A DNA stretch of 64,000 bases from positions 1,488,001-1,552,000 of the forward strand of contig JAUKTV010000002.1 of the NCBI GenBank assembly GCA_030549205.1, in the 5' to 3' direction. Source of the stretch: Apiosordaria backusii (Eukaryota > Ascomycota > Sordariomycetes > Sordariales > Lasiosphaeriaceae). Of this stretch, positions 33,097 through 43,307 are shown piece by piece. The position numbers and the translations under genes are program-made. The notes below the pieces were generated by a model that was not told the origin of the DNA, made no database searches, and worked only from the letters and a program-made list of their open reading frames with translations. Every line of letters begins with the position of its first letter. The first letter of the stretch is position 1.

Positions 33097-36065
33097 CTAA
33101 TACACATCTTCCTCCGGTACATCTATAATTTGAAGAGGGCTCCTGGCCTGACTACGTTCCATTCTATCCTCGATTTCGTGTACAGGATCCAAGTGAAGAA
33201 GCGCACCGTCAAGTGTGTCATCGTCTCCATATGGCTCATTGCTGGCAAGCGCTGAGCCATCATTAAGCCGGCGGCGCTTCTTTGCTAGTAGAAGCTGTTT
33301 TCGCCTTTGCAATATACCACATTCAGGTTTTTCTTGTTGTTTTTTTTGCTGTGCAAACTCCTTTATTAGCGATCGGTATTTTGACGGGAAAGTAGGACCG
33401 CCTGTCACGTGTCGTCTAGCTTCGATTGTTGGATTTACCGTGTTAGATGCTGCAGGACCTACAGATATCGTTCGCGGGTTGTCCAGCGTAGTGTCACGAT
33501 TTGGAAGTGCCGGAGCGCTCGGTCCCGGCATATAAGCTCCCCGGTTGATTAGCTGCTGCCGCGAGCCTGAGATATCTTCCTACTGTATTGACTGAGATAC
33601 ATCGCGGTTCTGCATTTCCCGAGGCGGCGACTCATCCACACCCCTAGACCCTATGAACTGGAATGGTGCAGAGCCCTACAAGCCTCTTCACGAGATGGTA
33701 TTGGAATGCCTACATCGGGTAGTTCGTTGCCGCTAAGCTGCCCTCTAGTATCTCCTCATTGTGTAGCTGTGTAATGCCCGGTGCTTCAAACTCTATAGAC
33801 TGAAATGGTTGCGCCATTGGCCGAGACGCATCAGCTAGCGGAATCAAAGAACCCTGAGGTATATTTAGAGGGGCCTCGAGGGAGGTTGATTGTATGTCTT
33901 GCTATAGCATTAAAGAGCCCTGGGTTTCATTCTCTTGTGAAAAGGGTACTTCACTAGGTGGGCCCTCTATTAGCTGCATCTGTGTAGTTTCTACCGGCTA
34001 CATCTCTGATATGTCCGGCTGTTGAGGTACTTCATTAGGCGGGCCCTCTATTAGTTGCATCTGTGTAGTTTCTACTGGCCACATTTCTGAGATATCCGGC
34101 TGTTGAGGTATGTTTAAATGGGTAAGAGGGGCCTCGATGGATGTTGATAGTCTGTTTTGTTATAGTATACGTTCGAGTATCGCTCTCTGTCCTACCGGGG
34201 TCAGACCGTTGATAATTCCATGTTCGGTAAGGTGCGTTTCTGAATTTCCGGACTCTAGCGAGGAGGTAAATCCCTTTCTGACGGCGTCGTTGGATGTCGG
34301 ATGTTGGGAAACTGGAGACGGGGTATTCAACATATCTATTGGATTGTTCATGTCATCTAACATCTCAGTGTCGTCTCTATAACTAAAATCGTCTCGAATA
34401 TCGAGCTCCCTAAAGAAAGCCCTGATAAGGTCTCGCTGTACAAATGCTGGTGTGATATTATCCATAGTACGTGGTACGGATAGTGAATTAAGTAAAGCTG
34501 TCGTTTGGTAAAGATGAAAAAACGTGCGGAGGAAGGGCTTGCCTCCACGCCAATCGGACGTTGATTCGCTGGAATGAAAATCTAAGGCTTCAGGAGGCGC
34601 ACTTTCTGGTTATTGAACCCCTCTTTCTATCTTTAAGCCTGTAAAGCCTAGACGTTCTGCCCTTCGACAGAAAGATTTGATGCTTTCCTGATTAAGCAGC
34701 GACTTAGCCTTCTCTCCATAGAAATCTTGCAACGGTCTATGATCTGACAAAAACAGAAAGTGACGGAGCGCGTCCAGAAATAGGAGAATAAACGCATGAC
34801 GAAAAGTGTTTGTCGAGCGTGGCGGGCAGCTCCATTGCCGGGACAGATTTTGGTATAGGCTCCTCCGAAGATAAGGAGACTTTCTAACCTCAATGTGCTC
34901 AGCAATAATACTTGCTCCAATTCTGATGTATTTCATGTTCTTCTCCCAGGTGGCCAGACTCGGGATGATGCGGGTCTCGGCCAGAAGCCTGTCTTTCAGC
35001 AGCTGTCGATGATGCTTACTAGAGATATCTGGAAACAGTATACTACAGTCCATACTTTTTACTATGAACTTCCGATCCGCAAGGCTCGCGGAGGGCGCGC
35101 GAAACTGAAGAAAAGCCACTGACTCTATATCCACACATGCTTTGAGCTCATCATCGTGGCCTACGATATTGTCCCAGACATCTGCGATATAGTTAAAGTG
35201 ATACACAAGAAGCTCATCACATCGTGCCGCAAGATTCGTGTGTATGTTTCCGAGCTTGAAACCGTGCCAGTGACCCATGTATGGTCGCAGCCTATCCAGA
35301 GCCGTTACTATACTCCTGTACTCCCGCTTGTGAGGTAAAGTATCGACGGAGGCATTGTAACCTAAGCTGAAGTCGCCCTGGACTCTCATAGAGTTCAATA
35401 CGTCTCCCTTACTTAGCAAAAGCTTCACGTTCTTTTCTTTGGACGGAGTAAGCCTCCGTTGCCACTTGAACCGCTGTAATGGGTCGTCTTGGTATTTCCT
35501 AATGTGCCAATAAATCTCGCCGTCGGTATATGTTGCTTCGTAAATAAAGCTTTCGCTTTGGTCCCTAATAAATCCTTTCAATTCCCTAACTACAATTCTT
35601 TAGTTAAACAAAAGAAAAGTTGGCTTATTCCGCCTACATACCATCACTATTACAATATAACTTGACCGTTATGTGACAAGACTTTCTAAACGCCAGTAGC
35701 GCTGCAAGTAAGCGCCGTCTCCCACAAAAGCACCAGATAGTAAAGCGCCCTTCAATAATAGGATATTGTGCGGTTGTGATGGTCTTTTGGAGCCCCCTTA
35801 GTGTGAGATCTCCCGCACGGAGGATCAAATCCAGTGTTTTAGACGACACGAGTCCAGAGATCTGGTGCTGCGCATCGGCTAGTGTATCTTCCCCTTCGTC
35901 CTTCAGTATTCTAGCTAAACGTTTTGCTCTCGCTAGATCGAGCCCTAAAAGATGTTGTTTGTTGAAGCCAGTGATGCCCAGGTCCTTTGGGGGATGAAGG
36001 CTAAGGCTAGAGATGGGGACAGTGATAATCCTAGTGAGCGGATGTGACCGCTTCGACGAAGACAT
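33097..36065 (-). pseudogene. DUF3723 protein relic (Starship accessory type)
   Basis: Exon 1 (36065-35642) and exon 2 (from 35589) splice cleanly across a 52 nt intron and read 467 codons to a stop at 34610. Beyond that the same protein continues toward 33,097 with several stops. Recognised parts are the N-terminal segment with FTIWCFCGRRRLLAALLAF (cf. the W-x-V-D-L-Y region of the family), then GEIYWHIRKYQDD, RFKWQRRLTPSKEKNVKLLL and LRPYMGHWHGFKLGNIHTNLAARCDELLVYHFNYI, the DUF3723 core. The C-terminal third is Gln/Pro-rich and probably disordered, with a Lys/Arg patch near 33,270. Stops are of TAG/TAA type where CAG, CAA or TGG is expected. DUF3723 function is unknown; it recurs in Starship giant transposons. 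Confidence 0.75.
33946..34108 (-). repeat. Two tandem 81 bp units (27 codons) in the DUF3723 relic
   Basis: Units beginning at 33946 and 34027 encode the same 27-residue motif. One unit keeps the Trp codon TGG in ISEMWPVE while the other has TAG; on the plus strand this is CCA against CTA, a CpA to TpA change. Confidence 0.85.
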
Positions 36066-36479
36066 GTTTACATCAATTGGCTGAGAGTAGGTACGGTATT
36101 CCGGGGAGAAAAATATTGGGCGAATCTGTAGACAAATACTAAGATACCTATCTAGTAGGTTTAAAATGAGGTAGTTATTTAGTTTTAAAATTAAAGTCCC
36201 TTAACGTTAGTCAAATTTAATTACGCCTCTGAAGTCTCGAAAATAAATACCTTACTTGTATATTTCTATCTCAACAATCCGCCCCCGTCCTTCCAAAAAA
36301 ATTCCGGCGAAAGGAGCACGATATATCCATTATCTTAATATAATTGATGAAAGTTCCTAGCTAGAGTTTAGATCCGGGGCGCCGGGTCTTAGAGGACCGT
36401 TTCTTATTGAACGCTTTCTACTATATTTAACACTTAATAATCTTAGCCCAGTCAAGCCCGAGCTAATTTTAGCGATCGG

Positions 36480-38884
36480 CGATTCGCATAAGCGACAGAT
36501 GTTGAGCAAGCATCTCGGTATAAGCGGAGCTAGTATGGAACTTCACGCAGTATGCCTCCGCAAATCGGTAGACCACAAAACGTTGATCATAGACAGCACA
36601 TACACCTGCACCGGACACCACCGCGCATAAAGGCAAAGCAACGACCAGGCTCATTCACAATACATGATCTTTCAAGATTCAGTCCTGTATTTACTGACAT
36701 TGCGTTTGAACTTTATTTAGCTATGTTTGTGCCTTTTTGCTCCCTTGTTCTCTTATTCGAGACCGATCTCGGCGGAATGACGGGCGTTGTAGAGATATTG
36801 GCAAAGTGGGCGGTCAACATGCTGCATCGTCCACCTTTGAAGAAGATTCGAGTGCTTGTAGTGCACAACAACAGTACCCTTGTCGCTACAGAAAAGATTC
36901 ATAAATACAGTGATTTTCTTACCGACTTGTCTATGCAGGTATTTGCGGAAGCGCGTAAATTAAATCCTCATAGACTATATACTTTTAGTAGTGTGAAGCG
37001 CATACTCCAACAGAGTTATGAACTTTACTAAAATAACTAGATGCTATTAAACCAACTTCAATACAATATCAAAACAATAATATCGGAAGATATAGATTTG
37101 CGGTAAAGTATGAAGCTGCATTTTTTCAACGACTCACCTACAACAATTTATGCGCTTATCGCTAAGTTACTTTGTAATAGGGAACCAGACGCCTTTTAAT
37201 TTATATCTTGAAGCTAGAGCGTATAACCCGGTTCCGTCTAGCATATCTGCTTGCATCGGAGAGTTTCTTAGTATTGTCAGTTACTTCAATGATTACCTAT
37301 GTTCCGAAGTTGTCGTATCCGCGCTCATCATGGATGCGTACCCCCCCAGGATGCATTGTAAGGAAATGAGAAATAAATTGAATCTAGATATATGTACTGA
37401 CTGTCGAACAGATTTCGATCCTGCTTAGCTTTATAAACACATCTATGAGGCTCCGATTCTACGTACGAGCATTGACCAAAGAGTACCTCCTTCTCCCAAC
37501 ACGTTTTGACCTATTTTGTACGTATTGCCGAAGAGCAACGAGGAAGAAGCCTGCTACTATACCTAAGACACCAAAGACTGTTGAGAAATAACAGTCTCAT
37601 CGCAACCAGTTGTAGTACTTGTGCCTTCTGCTTAATAAGACACGGATCAGCCACTTTGGACTGCAAGCATAGAGTGTGCCTATTATGCCTGCGGCTTCTT
37701 AAAAAGGTGATTAAGGCCAACTACTTCCTCGTAAACACTTGCCCCTTATGTCAAACTAGTAACTCCGCTACATCTTTAGCCTCTTAAATAAACGCTTCTC
37801 CCCGAATTATGAGCCTGAAGGGTGCATATCCGGCCAATATCTGGCAGTTCCTAAGAGACTTGCAGCAGACCGCAGGGTTAGTAACCATGCTTCTACGGGA
37901 GTATTTTGATGTCATTATTGCAGAGGATGCAGGTATGTCTCGCATGAAGTAAATTTAATAGATACATAAAATGCTGATGCATCTAGGTATTTTCCTTGCA
38001 ATCACGTTCCTTATTAAAGGGTAGACTCTCGCTCGATGCAAACAGTACATTTATAAGGTCAAGCGCACACATATCACTTACAGCAAAATAGTATTTAGGG
38101 ACGGCTTACAATGTGCGAAGTCTCGAATAGAGGGGATCACGACTATCGGTGTATTATTGAAAAGAAAAGGGAAGATTGTTAGCAATCGTACCGACGATGA
38201 GCGGGCAGAGTGGATGTAAGTGAATCTGATGTTAAAGATGGAGGGAGGGTCTCAGCTCATCATAACTGACTTTGAATGACATCAAGAGACTCAAATGAGT
38301 CGCCCGAAGCTATTGTTCAATATAACGGAAATCCATATTTACCGTCCTTCATCCAACGCAGCGCTGCACAGATGATCGCAAACCTCTTCTACATAGAGGT
38401 TAAGAATCAACCTAGTCGGTTCTCATTCCCTCAGAACTTATTTGCTTCAATGCGGTGCAGACTACCACCAGGACCTGCCCTCTTAGACCTCATCGTGAGG
38501 CTGCACCGGCAACAGATGAAAATATATTCATGCTTCGCTAATACGGGCAATTGCGACGCATTCCTATGTCCTAGCTATATAGTGGATGCGTGTAAAAGAG
38601 CCTAGACATTTCAAAGGAGTTTGAACATCTCAGTGGAATCTCTTACCTCGGAGATCAGTATTCAAATTGGCATTACGGTCGATCAAAGCCAGTATATTAA
38701 CAGTTCCCCAATTGCCTTTGAGGAATTACTCGACACTGTGCCATCCACTAATCCCTTTAGAAGCTTGCAGGACCACTGTTTAACTTCTGCCCGAGCAGGA
38801 ACTACTAAGTCCCGTAGATTATATATGATATTGAATGATGAATTAGAGAGGATGCAGCATATTTTAGCGCCGTTAAGAACTTAG
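36480..38884 (+). pseudogene. Patatin-like phospholipase (PLP) relic
   Basis: Blocks of one large protein appear in order on the plus strand, broken by stops and frameshifts. They are RPGSFTIHDLSRFSPVFTDIAFELYLAMF with VVEILAKWAVNMLHRPP (36,620-37,030); a Cys/His-rich finger C-x2-C-x2-C..LDCKHRVCLLCLRL..CPLCQ (37,600-37,760); and the patatin start at 37,810-37,930. There the expected oxyanion DGGGxRG reads SLKGAYPAN and the lipase GTSSGG reads IIAEDAG, so the catalytic Ser is lost. The later block has CRLPPGPALLDLIVRLHRQQ (38,450-38,520). The architecture matches the finger-plus-patatin proteins carried by fungal Starships and NLR-like systems. It cannot encode an active enzyme. Confidence 0.75.
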
Positions 38885-40289
38885 TTGTGCTATAAATACT
38901 ACTAGACAATTGAAATCCACAGTCCACGCTAAATACCGAAGTTCAGATACAATCTTCGTAACTATTACTTACGAATATAGCTCGTTAAGTCGTTTACCAG
39001 CGTCAGCAGCCTTTGCTTCTTAACTAACGACAGCGGCCTAAGCTTCTCAATTGACAAGACGTTAGGGTGTACTGTTAATTCACTCAGACCTTTTTTAAGC
39101 GTAGAAGAAATAACCTAATACTCGTTAGCTTTTAACTTCCGCAAACGTCGGTAGCTCTAATCCTTACAGTTAAAGCACACGTGATTGTGCTAGGCGTTTG
39201 CGGAAGATGTCCACCTGCTCCTAGTAACAGGTCCGTGTCGAACAAAGTCAGGTCCATTGCCGCGCTAGGAATCTCAAAAAGAGCTTGGTAGTCAGCCACC
39301 TACTGTGCTGCGGCAATCATATCTACGCGAGATCCGAAATCGATTTAAGTCTGCGGCAATTCGTTGGCATCTATGCTTGTGGATCCGGTTGTCCATGCCG
39401 GAGATGCTGTCAAATCAGCCACATCGCCCACCTAGTTGCCATCCAAATACGGGTATAGCGATAATGAACTGTAGGACCCTGAGGAGATAGGCTATATGCC
39501 ATAGTTTTCGCATAGTGCGCCGTATTCCAGGGCAGTCTGCTGTCTCTGTCGATAGTTGACTGTCAGGAAGTCATCCGAATTGGAGATGTGGCTTAGAGAG
39601 TAAATAAGCGATAGCACATAGGTTTTAATAAACCCGTTTAACGACTCCTATGCACATCCCTGACCGTTTTTGCCTTTGATGATGACGGCGATGTCTTCTT
39701 AGTAAAAGTCAAAGTATGTAAAAGACTTCTTGAATATACTACGCTAGCGGTTGCGTCTTCCAATTTCATAGTTTTTATTCCGGTTCCGTATGCGAGGCAT
39801 ATTGTATTACATATAATATGAATAGTGGAATTGGGTCTAGGATAACCTTTTTGCGATCGTCTTATATAAACGAATACTACGAATCCATCTATCGTTTAAA
39901 CGCCGAACTGACATTCCTTTACGGTAAGAGCCGCTCGCTAAGCCCGGCCGTTAGACGGAGCTGTAGGGCGCCGCTGGCGCCGAATGCCGGCTGCCCAAAA
40001 TAAATACAGTGAAGCGCTAAAGCAGCTAACTAACAAGCGATAGTTAACGGTGCGTGAGGGGCTGTTAGTGACGTCTATTTAATTCTAGAGTTTGTTTATA
40101 CGCGCGGTTGAAGGTTAACTCCGGAATATAGCATAAGTTTGTTTTTCGATTTTAACTTGCGCGTTCTTCTACTATAGAATATCTTTTGTTCCTAAGTTAT
40201 ATGCGAATAGTTAATAAGATATAAGAAACCTATTCTTTAATAACTGGGAGTTCTTCTTATTCTTTCGTCTAATGCTTTACAATAGAGCT
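38885..40289. other. Decayed AT-rich DNA, no identifiable gene
   Basis: Short frames on both strands include stop-interrupted minus-strand text near 39,000-39,500 with protein-like composition, but I cannot assign a family. It probably holds another mutated element gene. Confidence 0.4.
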
Positions 40290-42326
40290 ACTATATTACT
40301 ACGTCATCTTTCTTGCAGCATTGCCGGTCTTTGCCGTTTTGCAGACTCTATTAACTTATATTTCGTAAAGAATTATACCACATATTACATTCTACTTTAC
40401 TAAAAACTTGCGATACCGTCTATTATTCTCATAGTTTACTCTTACTCCGCTCCAAACATTGATCTTACTATTATATTTTAAGATAAACATCGTCGCTTTA
40501 GCTCTTAGGATTTCATTTAAAGACTTAAGGGCTTTGGAACAGAGGGCAGCGAAGCTTGCCCTAATGAACTTTATACCTTTATTTATAGGCAAAACTGCAC
40601 TTAAACCTATCAGCTTCCTCAACATCTCTCTTCATTCCTATCAGTTTATACATAGATAGGTTAGACAAATGGCAGCGGCGGAGGTAATTTTGCACGCCAT
40701 AATTACAATTACGCTGCGACCTATTCCAAGGCAGGTCTCGACTTCTAGATACATCGTATATACTTGCTAGCTCAAGTCCTTAAGCTATCACAAACGTTAA
40801 CACTGCATATAGACAGCTCTGTTGTTACTGTTCCTCTTAATCTCATCTATTCGTACCTTTTAGCGCCCGCGTCAACAGTTCTATCGACTCCTTCACTACA
40901 TATTAGCTGCAGGAATGCTGACAGTAGCAGCATGGCATATCCTCCTCCTCGCTTCTACAGATGCTAAAGTTCTTGTTTTGATCTCTTTAGCTCTTTTAGC
41001 GTTAGGCATTCTCGTATATATAACGGTGCTATTTTATGGAATAAAGGCAGTTGTTACCGATATATAGATTGATGATATAGTGATCGGGCTAGAGGTGTCT
41101 CTTAAAAAGCCCATTCACGTACCACCAGGGAGATACTTCTATTTATTCCCCAAGGGGCGGTTATCTCGGTATCAGCTTCTCTATAGTTACCTTGCGCAAG
41201 CTTTATAGCGAAATGTATCTAACCGTCGAACGCTTGATAGCAGCCAAAGAGCAAATGCTTTTACGTTTGTACTTCTAAAGACTACTTACGAGAGTTTCCT
41301 AAGACTTTCTCCTGGAGACTCCGTTCTACTTCAAGGGCCGTATAGGTCAGAGCTGAAGCTTGAGTCTTACAAGAATGTCATTCTCACTGCAAAGGGGATG
41401 GGGATATTAGGCGTCATGTAGATAGCATTTTGCATCGCTTTACGCAAAAGGCACGATGACGATATCCGACAGGAGCTCCGTGAGCACGCAAGAAAGGAGA
41501 CCAAGTTTCGGCTAGATCTTAAGACGATAAAGGATAAGGAACATACTATTCTAGCTGGCGAATGGAAGTATACACCCCTACAAGACGATGAAATAATAAC
41601 GCAAGAGAAGGAGTTAGCAGAAATGGAAAAGTCCCTCTTACTGAAAGAAAGCAATATTCATAATACTAAAGAAACTAGTCGTACAGGGAATAGCCAGTCG
41701 GAAGAACTCGAGGAGAGACGCTTGAGACTTATCCCTGAACAAGAGGTATATCGCTTAGAACGAAGTCGGAACATCATTATACAGGAGATCTTGTCGATTT
41801 AAAAGGGGCTTTTAAAAGCTAAAGAAGGGGCGCGCAGAAATAGACAGGCCCAGGGTCGCCTTTTGGAGAAAGAAAAGGAGTTGGTAGCATTATTAAAGGA
41901 ATAGTTACAAAGTTGGAAAACGCTCCTAGCTGCCGAAAAGAGGTATCTGACTGCAAAGCCGCTCTTTTGTGACTCTACATGCAAGGTAGACATTTTCTGG
42001 ATAACCGATTCCAGCTTTTAAAGTGGGTGGATATCAAAGAATATCGAAGCACTGAGAGAGTTGGATCTTAATAATGTAGGTAATGCTTCGATTTAAGAAA
42101 GGCATACTTTGTTACTAACTGGGACGAGATTCTATTGATCTTCATCTGCTTAAATCCCGATCGGGAACAAGGTGCGCCGCTATTTAAGGAGAGCGAATAT
42201 TTCCAATCAATATACCTAAGCTCTAGGACGCCCGATATGTGGAAGACTATGATATCGACAATTTATAACGAGTATAAGTTACCTAGCAAGATTGCAGTTA
42301 TCGGTAGGTTATTTGATATAATTTAA
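40290..42326 (+). pseudogene. Ferric reductase (FRE) relic
   Basis: The plus strand shows the order of a fungal ferric reductase, with many stops and shifts. Membrane-region text comes first (FLAALPVFAVLQTLLTYI near 40,310; MNFIPLFIGKTAL near 40,565; HSYQFIHRWVG and EVILHAIITI to 40,715). Then comes a FAD-type segment (GRYFYLFPKG near 41,130; LSPGDSVLLQGPYRSE near 41,310) and an NADP-type segment (KNVILTAKGMGILGV near 41,370). The C-terminal part follows (CKVDIFWITD at 41,980; ICLNPDREQG and FKESEYF to 42,326). A Glu/Lys coiled insert at 41,450-41,900 is unusual for plain iron reductases but I recall it in Starship-type FREs. Not functional. Confidence 0.7.
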
Positions 42327-43307
42327 TTATCAATGCTGATTATGAATGATAGGATGCGGGAGTAAAGGATTTCTTTAAGAGCTATGTAAGGCTATTCAAG
42401 AAAATACATCGAAAGTTATCCGGTTTGTTGAATCGGACTTTGTAACCAGTTACAAAGTACACACCACCGAAAAAATTGCACCACTGTTATCGCCGGCATC
42501 TTCATTTGATAAGACCATAGATAGTCTGCGAATAACTTAAGAAACATCGAAAATAGACATTTATTTTCAAAAATACAGCTAGGAGCGAAATTGGCGTCCG
42601 GTCTTGTATTCTTTGATTTAGGCACCGGCCACATGTACTTTAGAGACATTCAGGTACATTGTGACGCTAAAACCAGCTAACAACTTTCCGCTTTCGTATG
42701 CTGACATTCCGCAAAGCAAGTACCGTAAAGTAGCGCAAGTGCAATGACATTGATATGTACGTGGCTATTCCAGCAGATACAGTACCTGTAAATTTGGAAT
42801 TTTCTCTCCGTTAAAGTCAGTTTGCCTTCGTTGCTCGTCTTAGTTTCCTCATTTCATATCCCACAAGGTATTTTTCGCATTGTCGCTTAATTGTGAGAGA
42901 TGTTTCAAGTGCACCAACAAGGATTACCCATTTCACTTACGTGTATCAATTTCGAAGACGCATACCAATCACGATGCTTGAGTGCGCCCAATCACTCGCC
43001 AGCCGTTCAGGCGCCAACGCACCGACATGCCTACGTGCGGGGTTGGTTATTGCGGCAGGGCAGCTTGTCGAGCTCGAAGGGCGGCAAAAACAACCACATC
43101 AAGGTTCAATATGCCATGCAAAACCACCGGGATGCGCGCGATGCGCCTCGACTTCCAACAATAGGTAGTTCTTGCCTATCACTAGCAGCTATCAAGTTTC
43201 ACTCGCTGATGCCTCGAACCTACAGATCCACGACTTTATATCCTTTCCTCCGCGCACCCATCACCGATCGCGGTATAATACCTACTAAGAGCTAAGCCTG
43301 GTGCGTG
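42327..43307. other. Spacer between FRE relic and NLR relic
   Basis: AT-rich to 42,850, then more balanced DNA that is probably the promoter of the NLR gene. Open frames at 42,893-43,295 overlap in three frames and carry no motif. Confidence 0.4.

Noticed and set aside
42893..43295. Three overlapping plus-strand frames upstream of the NLR relic
   Set aside because: The region is probably promoter and leader of the NLR gene; no motif in any frame.
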